From contig OW388300.1 in assembly GCA_936450465.1 (NCBI GenBank), positions 42,316,358-42,380,357 of the forward strand: DNA of 64,000 bases, read 5' to 3'. Shown piece after piece: positions 22,073 to 33,537 of the stretch; the first letter of the stretch is position 1; each line of letters begins with the position of its first letter. The DNA comes from Gibbula magus (Eukaryota > Mollusca > Gastropoda > Trochida > Trochidae). The position numbers were made by a program, and so were the translations under genes. The notes below the pieces were generated by a model that saw nothing but the letters and a program-made list of their open reading frames with translations, searched no databases and was not told the origin of the DNA.

Positions 22073-23155
22073 GATTTTCATATCACTACATATGTAACTT
22101 GAAGCTATCTTGTACATTTTGTTTATTTAAAACGTATACTATCAGTTAAACAGTAAACATGTGTTACTTCCCTGGTTTTACATTCTTTTTCGATACTTTG
22201 TTTTAATGGGTCATTTAAAGAATAACGTGAAGTTCCGACAGAACCTTAATAATTATTTTGCAAAGGATTTGATTTCTCCACTAAGAACTGTAACTGTAGA
22301 CACTGTTTGATATATGAAATAGAAAGGAGTTCTGAGCAATTAATTAGGTCGAGCTGATGAATCTAGACTTGCTAAAATTTTCTAGCCTGAACTGGTCGTC
22401 AATTGAATATTTTGCTCTAGGGTCTTTAGGACGGATTACACTGGTACGTTTAACAAACAAATAATTCATTGGGAAGAAGAAATGATGCAACAAGTGTCTA
22501 TTATTTGTCATTAATAATTTCAATAAACGTAACTGGGGATGCTTAACAACACTACACAGTACGTTAACACACAATTACTCAGATCGATATGTTAGAATCA
22601 CTTAACAGTAATATGATAGAACTCCCGGAAATAGTCATGCAACCGCTTCACTTCTCTACCTACGCCAACATAATATCACTACGCCGTTGATGCATTCATG
22701 CCTAAAATCCTACGACGCGATAATATCAGTAGTCGACCGCGTGTCATATATGCTTAGCGAGTTATAAAGAATTTGTATACGATTAACTTCCGGGTCATAG
22801 GTTAATGGGGTCAGATATAGGTCACAGGTATGTATATCAGCGCACATGTCCTCGTATTCACGAAGAGTATGTAGCATGTCAGAGATATACGCGTTGTGTA
22901 ATCCCCTTCATTGTTGACGCATCAACGCTTAAAGCTTATTCATATTTGAATAAAGGTTGTCAAGATACTATCAGATATCCATTCTTTATAAGTAATGAGC
23001 GTTAGTTTGAATTAGCACTCTACAACATGTAGTGTTAAAGTATTATACTTCATATTAGGAACTTCATATTAGGAACCGTCGGCAAGTCTACATTTCACAT
23101 GAAATAAATGTAACCATCTCACACATCACATTTGATGCAATGTAATGTAACATTT
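22073..23155. other. Unassigned non-coding stretch
   Basis: No gene or repeat recognised; open frames are below 80 codons. Confidence 0.35.
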
Positions 23156-23164
23156 ATTTTTAAT

Positions 23165-23219
<55 letters not shown>

Positions 23220-23262
23220 TTCTTTTGGTTGTTTGTTTGTTTGTTTGTTTATTTATTTTTAA
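23156..23262. repeat. (TTTA)n microsatellite with a TTTG segment
   Basis: About 60 bp of TTTA followed after a short interruption by (TTTG)n and further TTTA. Confidence 0.95.
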
Positions 23263-23409
23263 TTAAAAAGGTTTTCTTTTCTTGTGTTCCCGAGGTGTAT
23301 TAAAGCTAATGTAGCATGCCATTCCTACTGAAATGGAGTGCTCTGAAGAAAAGGAAACTAAGTGTTATCAATGGCTACATAATACTCTTCAATCATCAAA
23401 AAGGGTTCT

Positions 23410-23501
23410 GCAACGAATGTGCATGGTTCGGTTAAACCATGAGCGTCCATTTTCCTTTAAGCGGTCATTTTAAGATGTTCATACTAAAATAAGTCTTAAA
23501 G
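23410..23501 (-). mobile_element. Family A MITE remnant (inverted)
   Basis: The plus strand reads ATGTGCATGGTTCGGTTAAACCATG followed by a CATTTTCCTTTAAGCGGTCATTTTAA block. Both match the reverse complement of the 53880-53945 part of the full family A element. Only this internal piece is left. Confidence 0.6.
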
Positions 23502-23728
23502 TTAAAGGGACACTGCGTCGAGGATAAAAATGAGTCTCTTTATCTCACTAAGCTGATTAGAGTGTCTGCTAACGAGTTATGCTTCACTTCACTGTCTACA
23601 TGCAGTAGTGTTTATTACCAGTTACGTCAATTTTCTGAAATTCGGTGTTTGTGACTTAGCAGACATGTTAATCAGCATAGGTAGATACACATTATCTGAT
23701 TTTTATTCTCGACGCGGTGTCCCTTTAA
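23502..23728. mobile_element. TTAA-flanked MITE, family D
   Basis: 227 bp bounded by TTAA, with terminal inverted repeats of about 30 bp: left TTAAAGGGACACTGCGTCGA, right (reverse complement) TTAAAGGGACACCGCGTCGA, both continuing GRATAAAAAT. No coding capacity. Only one copy is seen in the window. It lies directly next to a family A remnant. Confidence 0.85.
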
Positions 23729-24745
23729 ATAATACCATATTTTTCATAAATTCTACAACATACTCATAACCTGTATTTATAAAATAATCTTTTTTTGTAA
23801 ATTCACTATGTAAACTTTATTATTATTTTTCATTTTAAAATCGAACGATACCATATTGAACATTGAATTAGCTTTGTATGTCTTTAGTTAATCACCAAAG
23901 CGTAACTAAATGTCTATAATATCATTATAACATTAATTACGAAAAGAAAACTCATTATTATCAAAACTATTGCTATAAATCTCATAACAACTTAACCCGT
24001 TTCGTTACCTGTAACATGCATGTTTAATTTCAATTTTATCACTACAAACACATAACAGGATGTTGTTATCATAAAATCTAGTATTAAATTTCATTTTATC
24101 TTAGGAAAGATATTTATCGTCTAAAAAAGTCATGTCTTTAACATCACTGGATATAGCCAACAAGCCATGACGTGTCACGTTAATGTTGCATCATTAGACC
24201 TGTCACTCAAACTGACAAAATACATCAACATAAGTATCTAACGTACTGCCACATGACACATAAACTTCACCAGGTAAGTCGTCAGTTATTATAATCGCCG
24301 CTATGACAACGCTGTGAGTTATTTATTATTCATGAAGGAGTATCACTCAACCGTGACAGGCTATGAAACAAAGACGAGAGCCTAAGGTTAACAGAGTGAT
24401 AGACTAACATCTTTTCATATTTTTTTATTTGTTAGTTAATCTTATATAATAATGTTAATCATATTTCCTGGTTCTATCATTTTAAGCCTCAAACTCTGGT
24501 GTATGAACAATTTCTTTCTTCTGATAGAAATTTTTGGATTTTTAAACGTTACTAATGTTTTTGCATGGCTCTGAAAGGTTATATGTAACACTAGCTTTTG
24601 CTTTCATTAATTCCAATCGTTGTCATTTTATTGATGAAACGATTTAATTAATTCCTGTGTATGTCATTTCATCAATGAATTGATTTCATTAATTTCTATG
24701 TTAATTTGTAAACACCACAAATGTAGTTCTCATGTCACGCGTTTG
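23729..24745. other. Unassigned non-coding stretch
   Basis: AT-rich; repeated ATTTCATTAATT words near 24600-24700. No gene recognised. Confidence 0.35.
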
Positions 24746-25245
24746 AAAACTTATAGGGGTGTAACAATACATCGAACTATCGATGCATCGCAATATTTTG
24801 CTTGGCAATAGTACTATATCGATAGTATATACAAAAACACTATCGCTATCGCAATAGTAAGGTTAACTATCGATAATATCGAAACTATTAATTTCTCTTA
24901 ATTATGAATGAGATACATAAGCCTCACTGCATTTAATTCAAGATGTTTCATTTTAGAATGTCAAAAGGGAAGACCTAGAGATAGAAAATAGTAAAATGAC
25001 AAAAAGTCTTTTCATTTATGATTTCTTTACTGATTTTGGTTCCATAGTCTTCACATCAATTAAACATTTCTACTAAAACCTATAAGATATCTAGCTGACT
25101 ATTGCGTATTTGTACAAAAAACCCTATCGCAATAGTTATTGCAATAGTGAGTTACAATAGTCTATCGCTATCGCATTAGTAAGTGGCAATAGACTATCGA
25201 TATCGCAATGGTCTCTTTAGGTAAATAGTCACCCCTAAAAACTTA
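24746..25245. mobile_element. hAT-like non-autonomous transposon with 8-bp target duplication
   Basis: The element is 24754-25237 (484 bp), beginning TAGGGGTGTAACAATAC and ending GTCACCCCTA, flanked by the exact 8-bp direct repeat AAAACTTA (24746-24753 and 25238-25245). TAGGGGTG ends and an 8-bp duplication are typical of the hAT superfamily. Inside are many ACTATCGATA and TATCGCAATAG words arranged in both orientations near the two ends. No transposase frame, so it depends on a transposase from elsewhere. Confidence 0.9.
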
Positions 25246-26720
25246 TATTCAAAATCACCGTTGATTTCATTAATTCCAATGTATTTATACCGGTGACCTC
25301 AGATACTATACAATAATGTGACTAGACTATTGTCGCTTACAGTAAATTAAAGCATGTGACACATTAATACAATATATTTGTTCTTCTAACGTTTTCCCCT
25401 AAATTGACAATTTCGAAATAAACGTCCAAAATGTAAAAATATTTTAAAAAATGCATTGAGCTTAAAATATCCCCTTACTTTCTTCTATTGAACATGAATT
25501 AAGCAATATTTATGTAAAGAAAGTTGATTGTATTGGTAAACATCAATACTGATAAAGGCACAACATATAGATACATTAAATGTGTTTGTAATAATATGAC
25601 AGTAATTTATAACATTTAACAAGGAAATTACTTATAAAATTCTTTGTGCAGGTAAAACAGTTAATGCACTGAAGTGACGATACTTTGATTAATTTCGTCA
25701 GAAAATGAATAATTTCAAGATAAAAAGAATTGTAAATCTTAAGATGAACATTGCAGGCTTGTTCATAACATAGATAAGCATTGAATCTTGGTTGATATTA
25801 GTGTCTGGACGTAGTTGTGGTCGCTTAGGAATTACTTACAAATAAGTTCATATAAGTAATCGTTATTGTGTCGTGGTCACCGTACAGAGGTTGTTTTTAA
25901 AGACCAAAACTCAATCAGAATACGGAAGAGGACAAATGTATATCCCAACAGAGCATACTTTAAACTCCAAGGGCATATTTCGGGGATGACTTCTTTAACT
26001 TCAACCTCCACAGAGGTCATAAAGAAACGTTCACCGTGTAAGGTTAAAGTATAAGTACATATTTTAAAAACACAAATCAATACAATCTATACCTTTCCAT
26101 TCTTAGGCGTATTTTACGTTGATAACGAACTAGTCGAAGCGGAAGAAGGTGAAGGTCATCTGAACCGGAAGTGACAACAATAAGGTCACAGTGATCTCCC
26201 AAATCAATTTGCTGTGAATTTTTGGCAGATAGCTGTGCATAGTGACAACAGCGTGATAATTGATTTAACACATCCCAGCACAATAAAGCCTCCACCCCTG
26301 GGCTCGTTCCCATCATTAACCAGCCCTTTGATAGAAGCACAACGTTGCGTAATGACCACCTCCACATACCGTGATTGCCCTCAGGGAACGTTTGGTCACG
26401 TAAGCTGGATTATTACATCAATCAATACCTTCAGAACCATCATCCCCTTCCCCGCCGTTCACACGACCCGCCCCCTTTAGGTAACCCCTCAGGCATCTTT
26501 GTCGGGGTCTCAGGGGTAGATGTGGTGTCAAAGGTTGTGACTAAGTTGTCACGGTTGTATTAAACCAATTAATCAGAACACATAATTGCTACAAGCGAGT
26601 TTAGTCTTCAGGAGAACCAAAGTCCATCGAGGTTTGAAGGGTAGAAATGGATGCCAAAGTTCGAGTGGTATCAAGGGTCGGTACTTTCGTTATTGGGGTC
26701 GATCTAATGCAAGACAACAG
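25246..26720. other. Unassigned stretch, partly higher GC
   Basis: 25860-26560 is less AT-rich than its surroundings and has overlapping open frames of 60-96 codons on both strands, none with a domain I recognise. It could hold an old exon or regulatory DNA; nothing in the sequence decides this. Confidence 0.3.
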
Positions 26721-26826
26721 GGCCTAGATTTTCGAAGCGCTCTTAGCGCTAAGATAGTCGTAAGCCAATGTTAATGTATGGTACTTACGACTATCATAGC
26801 GCTACGAGAGCTTCGAAAATCTAGGC
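26721..26826. mobile_element. Hairpin MITE, family K, copy 1
   Basis: Arms GCCTAGATTTTCGAAGCGCT...AGATAGTCGTAAG and its inverse (26784-26826), about 43 bp each with few mismatches around a 20-base loop. ACAGG/ACAGG flank it. It resembles 61965-62078 and, as a one-arm piece, 39797-39845. Confidence 0.8.
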
Positions 26827-26883
26827 ACAGGCTCCTTGCAGTACAGAAGAACATGTCTCTTTTCACCAAACCCTTTTCTCCAC

Positions 26884-27360
26884 TTAAAGGCGCTGTAGCA
26901 ACATTTTGCATATTTTTTCTTCTCAAAATCCCAAGTTTATACAATATGTTGTTACGTTAGATCATGAAACGATCCGATAAGCCGTATCCATAGAAAACGG
27001 CTATCCCTATTGGAAGAATTATCTGGAACTCTTCATTGTGAGAGGTAGATTTGTCGGTCTCATGCGATTTTTAGAGTTCAGACAGCGAGATGGTTGATCA
27101 CTCGATCTATCATTGTACTATATTCAAAACTCTACTCTGAGTGTTTAGGTATCGCTATATCAGTCAGATCATTGAAATACCTTCGAATTCGAGCGGCCAT
27201 TTGAATGTGAACACCTTAAAAGGGTCATTTGATGGGAAACGGTCTCACATGGCTTAATCGAACGATGTACATTTGTTTAAAAACAGAAGTATAATTCAGC
27301 CATTGGTAACACTTATTTACCTTTTCGTGTTGACACTTTATATCAGAAGAACGGGGTGAA
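26884..27360 (+). mobile_element. TTAA MITE, family A, copy
   Basis: Begins TTAAAGGCGCTGTAGCA and follows the full element at 53518-54056 block by block (TTTATACAATA, GTTACGTTAG, CCGATAAGCCGTATCCATAG, CATTGTACTATATT, AGCGGCCATTT, GATGTACATTTGTTT). The right terminal repeat has been lost or has diverged after ATCAGAAGAACG. Confidence 0.8.
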
Positions 27361-27821
27361 GACCAAATTGTATTCTGCGAAATAGTTCTATATTATTAAC
27401 TTTTATCTTGCGCTGAGGTAATTCAGAGAGCTAAATACGTTAATTATACTGTATCCAGGCCCCTAAACTTACTGAAAAAAACATGTGTAAGACTACCAAA
27501 CGGTATCTTTCTTAATAAATTGACTTATTCCGACTAACTATTCTAGTAATCTGACATCACGGTGTTCCTTTGGCATTGTTTACTATCCTGAGGGTACGCC
27601 TCCTGACTCTGTATACAATACACCTGACTGCTGCATGGTCTACCAAACATTCTATTCCGACCCTTTTGTTCTTCGACGTCTCGATAGTTGTTCCATGAAC
27701 AGCAAGACTTCTCTTCACTGACATTCCACTTAAATACTATTATCCCCTTGGCGTTCCTCCACTCATTGACTCGCTAAACCTTTCTTCACTACGTATGCGG
27801 TCCACTTAACTGTTTCCTCAA
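27361..27821. other. Non-coding spacer
   Basis: No recognised feature. Confidence 0.4.
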
Positions 27822-28245
27822 AAAGTGTTAGTCTGTCATCCAGACTCATTAAGTTTTTAAGGGGCAGTAGCGCGTTTTTTCGCTCAAATAAGTTGATGAA
27901 ATGTATTTGAAAAATACTGTCACCAACAGTAAAAGGACCTTAATTTCTCTCTTCGGAAAATCAAGTTAAAAAATGAGTGTACATGGTTCGGTAAAGCCAT
28001 GGGAATCGTTTCTGACATTCGAAATAAAAGTTAATTTAATGACATAAACTATCATAATAAATGGGAAATTTTAAACAATATTTTTTGCAAAAAAGGGCTA
28101 CTGCCCCTTAAAAGAGCCTAGGCAAGTCTTCAGCAAGACTTAAGAAAATGAACACATCTCAGGGACTCATTTGTATAATATTTTCATTTTTTTCACATTT
28201 TGAAATTTTACAAAATGTTCATTTCAGAGTCTATCGATATACTTG
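27822..28245 (+). repeat. Dispersed repeat, family E, filled with a family B MITE
   Basis: GTCTGTCATCCAG ... TTAA at the left (27834-27860) and GCCTAGGCAAGTCTTCAGCA at the right (28116 on) are contiguous in the other family E copy (17067-17115), where they read GTCTGTCATCCAGGCGCC, TTAATTGTTTAA, GCGCCTAGGCAAG. The family B element sits exactly at the TTAA between them. Confidence 0.75.
27857..28111 (+). mobile_element. TTAA MITE, family B, internally deleted copy
   Basis: 255 bp between two TTAA sites. Ends GGGGCAGTAGCGCGTTTTTT and (inverse) GGGGCAGTAGCCC. Shares TCTCTTCGGAAAATCAAGT, GAGTGTACATGGTTC and AATGACATAAACTATCAT with the other B copies, but lacks the GGCCGCCATG ... TTGGTTTGTGTAAT interior. 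Confidence 0.85.
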
Positions 28246-28533
28246 AGCTTGTATTAAAACCGTTCCTAGGTATTCACCATGACTATCGAAATATGTACGG
28301 ATGTCGCTTTCAGAACATGTTTGTACTCTCCCAGTTAAACAGACACCACAGAGGCAGACTAAACCCACTTCGAGAATTACCAACCAATGCCATCTCATTT
28401 TAACAGCTGCTTAAATATTTCAGAAGTAAATCATGGTTAAATGAAATGAAAGGGGCGAAGTCGAAATGCAACGACTTTCTTCTTCTGTCTTTATAATCAT
28501 ATACTAGGATATTGCAAATATAAGTAAGAGCAT

Positions 28534-28630
28534 AGAGTCTAAGCCACCTGGTTCCCTGGTCTCGTTCCGCGTGCGCTGCTCACTGTAGCGCACGCGGAAC
28601 GAGGCCAGGGAACCAGGTTGAGAGTCTAAG
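28534..28630. mobile_element. GC-rich foldback element with 10-bp direct repeats
   Basis: 28544-28620 is a 77-bp near-perfect hairpin: 34-base arms (CCTGGTTCCCTGG...CGTTCCGCGTGCGCT and inverse, about two mismatches) around a 9-base loop. Exact 10-bp direct repeats AGAGTCTAAG flank it at 28534-28543 and 28621-28630. The direct repeats show it inserted as a unit. The size would suit a Mutator-like transposase (9-11 bp duplications), but that is inference. Confidence 0.85.
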
Positions 28631-29500
28631 CTTCTAGTTCAGTTCGTATAGGCATGTGGTATATTAAAGTTACACCATTGGGCAAACATAGCAATCAACT
28701 TAATTATGACCTTCATGTATTTTTAGAGAAATTCTGAATAATGATACCTTAGGGATTTGCGAACATCGCTTCAATTATTTCACTGACATGTCCCAATGAT
28801 GTAAGTTTAATAGCGGCTATTACTATGAATGAGTTATCGCCCTAAGGGGAGATCATCAACATATGTTAGGTGAAGCCCGCTAATAGATTTGGCACCATCC
28901 ACGAATAAATGATAGTTGCATATCACGATGGGGCCGCCTGTAAGTAAAAAAGCTCTTGATCATTTAATATACATGATCATAGGGCATTGATATATCTGCC
29001 ATTTTACACTAGGTCACGAGATTATGGTGACTTTCATTAGGTACAATCAAATATTGATCTTCTATGATGTAAGTTTAATAGCAACAATCGCTTAATTGAA
29101 CTTCTAATAGTGAGTTTCGTTATTAGAGTCCATTACTTTAAATAACCTATGCGGAAAATCGTTTTATGGGTTTATAAATGTCAAGGTAATAATTCATTAT
29201 TACAAAACGCCAGGGATGTTTAAGCGTCACTTAATGCCGTTATCGCTTTGGTGAATGCAAGATCCCCCGGGCGTTTTACTCGAATGCATCTGCATATCGA
29301 CATTCCGATTGGTTAATTTTTATTTCACAAAGTATTGAGTAGATCTTTTATACGTTTATAGAAGTTATTAAACTAGCTGCAGTATTACCTTTGAAACAAA
29401 ACACAATTAGTATGTTTATACATCGCTCTGGTGAATCCAATGATAGAGGTAACTACAACTGCATCCCGAAAGTTCGTTCACCTACGCGTCACATGTCGAT
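28631..29500. other. Unassigned non-coding stretch
   Basis: Contains two imperfect copies of an ATGATGTAAGTTTAATAGC word about 270 bp apart (28797 and 29064). No gene recognised. Confidence 0.35.
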
Positions 29501-29509
29501 AGAAAAGTA

Positions 29510-29843
29510 AAGTACTTCAATCCGAGTCCGATCAAAAGTCGCGACTTGAGTTACTATATATAGACTCTTTGACGTCAAACTGTATCATGAAGTATGGTGT
29601 CATTTGATTGTAGTCCTAACTGTTCGACCCAAATTCCTTTTTTTTTGCTGTATTTTATTGTACATGTTTTCCTTTCGTTTCTGTATTAAATACATAATAG
29701 GACAATTATGGACTGGCGAATTCGGTCAATACCTGTTTTATGGGCCGAATAAACAATATTGATCTCGGACATGGTCCTTGGTCAATATTGTTTTTACGGG
29801 TCCATAAAAGCCGGTATTGACCTCATCACAAGTCTATAATTTT
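29510..29843 (+). mobile_element. Palindromic repeat, family G, copy 1
   Basis: 29705-29843 is a palindrome: ATTATGGACTGGCGAATTCG...CAATATTGATCTCG and its inverse. The preceding 190 bp (TGACGTCAAACTG, TAGTCCTAACT, CTGTATTTTATTGTA, CTTTCGTTTCTGT) recurs in the same order at 37800-38048. The repeat is therefore longer than the palindrome. Confidence 0.75.
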
Positions 29844-31116
29844 ATATTATTTCAAAGACGAGGAGTAAGTCAAGTCCAAGTTTGACCACACTAAACTAAT
29901 AAAGGCAGGTGCGACAACGTTTAATGATGATCACCCTGATGAGCATCAGCCATTCAAAATCAATATGTCGCTTACATCAATATTTAGAATAATGAAATTA
30001 ATAAACACGCCGGATTGTTCGTGGGCTGATGTGGTCAGCTAATAATTACACTGCTCTGGTCATTTCATCTTGGCCTGTGATGCTCTTTGTTCGAGCTATC
30101 AGTGACCGGAAGTTTATTAATATCACAATCGGCTAATATTTGGTTAGCAAATGGCCCCTTATAGCATTGTCTTTGTAAGAGGCAGGAAAATGGCCTGTGA
30201 TGCAAGTGGTGTATTAAAGGACGATGTATTATGGTTTCCAGCATTATTTTGAATGATCAAGGACAGCTTAGGTGGATTCATTGACACGCGATGCCATCAA
30301 AGGCAATTTATCCATAACCTATGTTTGACCCAAGTGAATAATAGCGCCCTCTGGGAAGGAAATCTGCAAGCATGTCGTTATGTTCAACCTTTGATGATAC
30401 TCTCGTGAATATACAGTATCGTGTGCAACAATATCTCTACAATAACGTCCAATCATAATTACATTTTCTCAAAGCTTTGTCTTACTTCAAGCGTGGCTCC
30501 ATCTTCCCGTGCAAGATGAAGCCCGAGCAAGAGAAGAACAATAGCTTGGTTTCCGGTACATTGTACGTGATTACATATTTTCACATCTTATTTTAGATTA
30601 GTGGAAACTGAAATGGATTCATCCTTTTTAATAAAGTTAACTAAGCGGCAAAGAAACGCAAACTTCAAAATGCATGATGTTTTAAAATGCATGATGTTTT
30701 AATCCACGGTGATATAAACGAAACTACAAGGCCATATTATTTCTCCAGAAGTCAAGTAATTTAAACTAAATGGGGGCTTTAAGGTTTCACTTTCAACCAG
30801 CATTTGAGTTCACTTCGGAGGATCGAATATATTGCAAATTTATTTTTATTTTTATTTACTTGTCTCATTACTGTTTTACTTATTCTTTGTTTTGACCACA
30901 AATCATTGGCAGTCCTTAACATACCATAGGAGGTCGTACATTAGTTGTAAACTATTGGGATCACACTATTGGGAGCACACTATTGCTGCACACTATTGGA
31001 GGCAATGTACATTGAAGTTATATGTTTACAAAACTTATTTTTATCTTACCATACTACAAAATCCATTACACAGTGAACAAATAAATGAAATGTCATTATT
31101 TTGTTAAGAGTGCCAT
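29844..31116. other. Unassigned non-coding stretch
   Basis: Short local repeats only: AAAATGCATGATGTTTT twice at about 30668, and CACACTATTGGGA-type words at 30948-31005. No gene recognised. Confidence 0.35.
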
Positions 31117-31262
31117 GATTCCAATGAAACCTTTAAACATTCAGTATTTCACTCATATTTCAATTGATTAGAAGTCAGGATAATGTTTATGATTCCGGTG
31201 AAACCTTTCAAACATCCTGTTCTTCGCTCATATTTCACTTGATCAGAGGCCATATTATCTTA
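31117..31262. repeat. 75-bp tandem duplication
   Basis: Two diverged units sharing ATGATTCCRRTGAAACCTTT, CTCATATTTCA and TTGATYAGARG. Non-coding. Confidence 0.7.
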
Positions 31263-31539
31263 TGATGATAAATCGCTTTACTGAAGCCTTTACCCGTAAA
31301 GCGATAGTCTCAGTTTAACATCATCTAACATTTAACCATTTGTACATATAATATTTTAGAAGCCTTGAAAGAGGGGCCCACACTTTGTACAGTGGAGAGA
31401 CTATGGGTCTCTGTACAGGGTTAACATGACATTGATAAGTGCATGTGACCCTCTAACAAGTTTTTATATTAATCAATAACAAAATTAAACTTTTTTTATG
31501 GTCAATAATTCATTTCTAAGGTTTTACAATAATTTTTTA

Positions 31540-31930
31540 TGATATGATTGCAGGTGAAATACCGGGATCTATCAATGAAAATAAACCGTGTTATCAGTCA
31601 AAAGAACAATAGAACGTGTTATCAGTCACTAGTAAAAATGCTCCGACGTCATGATACGTTCATGACGTCACATTGTTGCTGAGGTGACAGGCTCATTCTT
31701 GAGCCGACTTAACGTAACTGCAAGTCGATTTCGGTGAATATGCAAGGATTTGGTCATATAATAAATATAATTTTTTTGTTTTCTTGATAAATACCATGCT
31801 TATCTCATCTCGTGAGGTAGAACAGTTTATATTTTCACTCGTGGCTGCGCCATTCGTGAAAATATAACCTTTCTACCTCACTCGATGAGATAAACATGGT
31901 ATTAGTCAAGAAAAGACAAATATCCTCTAT
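31540..31930 (+). mobile_element. Palindromic repeat, family H, copy 1
   Basis: 31778-31914 is a large palindrome: TTCTTGATAAATACCATGCT, then ATCTCATCTCGTGAGGTAGA, then TTATATTTTCACTCG, and the inverse. The upstream part (TGACGTCA ... TGACGTCACATTGTT ... GGTGACAGG) recurs at 43690-43790, followed there by a shortened palindrome. Confidence 0.75.
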
Positions 31931-32682
31931 ATATTGACGGAATTACACACACTGAATAAAGGCTATAGATTTAGAGTGGTCACAGTGACAAATATTGCGA
32001 TTAACGTAAACAAATTTCGAAAGCTCGTATGTCCCTGTATAGATATAGCTCGGTGCAGCTCCCTCTACACTTGACCTAGACCGTCCTATGGTGAGATAAC
32101 AGTTATGGCAAATACAAATACTTATACCGGGATAACTTTAGTATTTTTGTGATTCTACAATTCTATAAAATTATAATATTCCCTTATGAAAAAAGACCAT
32201 AAATAATGTGTACATAAAATACATATAAATTGATACAACATACAAAATAAACAAGGAAATATTTCAAATGACCAAAACATTTTTAAATGATTTATTATCA
32301 TCCATCGAGTGTATGGTGTCTGCGTGTCTCATAACATCAGAAGAGTACTTAGTGCCACTTTAAATATAACTTGTGAATGATATCGATCATGATTTTAAAG
32401 TTATGTGTAATATATGTACTTCACAAGTGATATCAAAGTTAAGTGGACTTTGATCCCAAGCTGTCATGTTAAAAAGAAATTATTTTTGAGTCCACCCCCG
32501 CGGATGTTTTCTAGGTTGACAATATCGCAGTTTATGTCACTGTGATATAGATAACAGTGGCAAATGTATTTGTTAGCCGCATGGTTGACGATTGCATAAG
32601 GCCCGAAATATAATAATGACTATGAAACAGTGTTATATTTTGGATTACACTTTCTGCAATAGTTTACATTCTTGTACTTTTT
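31931..32682. other. Unassigned non-coding stretch
   Basis: No gene or repeat recognised. Confidence 0.35.
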
Positions 32683-32867
32683 CAGGACGAGTCGCTTGCG
32701 GGATTCGAATCCACACTCTCGGAGTAAGGCACCAACCGCCAGTACTGAATGTACCATCAGCTTATGGTCACGGTGACCGAGTAGTTAAACTATTGGTACA
32801 TTCAGTGCTAACAGTTGGTGCCTAACTCTGAGGGTGGGGGTTCGAATCCCACGAGGGACACGTCCTG
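32683..32867. mobile_element. Inverted pair of tRNA-like modules (palindrome)
   Basis: Left arm 32683-32756 and right arm 32795-32867 are inverted copies (CAGGACGAGTCGC..., inverse ...CACGTCCTG), each with a B box (GGTTCGAATCC/GATTCGAATCC). The right module, read on the plus strand from 32766, has an A-box-like GTGACCGAGTAGTTAAA and a well-formed T arm (TGGGG GTTCGAA TCCCA), reminiscent of tRNA-Ser. The acceptor stem pairs poorly (about 4 of 7) and the anticodon arm does not fold cleanly. It is best read as a tRNA-derived SINE/foldback, not a tRNA gene. The left arm lacks the A box. Confidence 0.75.
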
Positions 32868-33400
32868 AAATAAGCAGAAGAGTTCAGTGTACTATTTCAG
32901 ATAATGTGACCCCGAATATAACCATGTTACATTATTGTTTTCACTATCCAAATGGCATGTAATTTTAGTGACTGCGAAAGAGGCAATTATATTGAAAATG
33001 CCTAAAAATAAACCCATTGAATATAAATGTTGAATTATCTTTGAACCTTTATTGGTCATACACATCCGAATTCCGGCTCGAGAACTGCACTGCAAATCGT
33101 AACGTTTTGATGAACTCTCAGTACTGTTTCTCTCAAAGGTTAGTAATGGACTCATCGGAAATGGGTTTGGATCGCAATGTGAAAGTTCAGACAATATACC
33201 AAGTTTTCATTTCCTTATTCATCGCTTATCTATATGTCTAGTGATGTTTGGTTATTAACTGCGTAGAATAAGAGTTTTTGGAATTGGTCAGAGGGCAGAG
33301 TTTCGAATCCTGTCATGACCTTCACACTATTATCTGCAATAGAGAACTGCCCATACTATGCACAACTACAATTGTGGGGTTAAGGGTTCTTGATAATATT
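32868..33400. other. Unassigned non-coding stretch
   Basis: No gene recognised. Confidence 0.35.
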
Positions 33401-33439
33401 AATTTATTAATTTATTTATTTATTTATTTATTTATTTTT

Positions 33440-33534
<95 letters not shown>

Positions 33535-33537
33535 TTC
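33401..33537. repeat. (TTTA)n microsatellite
   Basis: About 137 bp of almost perfect TTTA, one interruption near 33437. The Leu-Phe-Ile-Tyr periodic open frame is an artefact. Confidence 0.97.

Noticed and set aside
26077..26367. 96-codon minus-strand frame as an exon
   Set aside because: No recognised domain and overlapping frames on the other strand; left as a place to look only.
32766..32862. Functional tRNA-Ser gene
   Set aside because: The T arm and A/B boxes are good, but the acceptor stem pairs at about 4 of 7 positions, the anticodon arm does not fold and the module is part of a palindrome.
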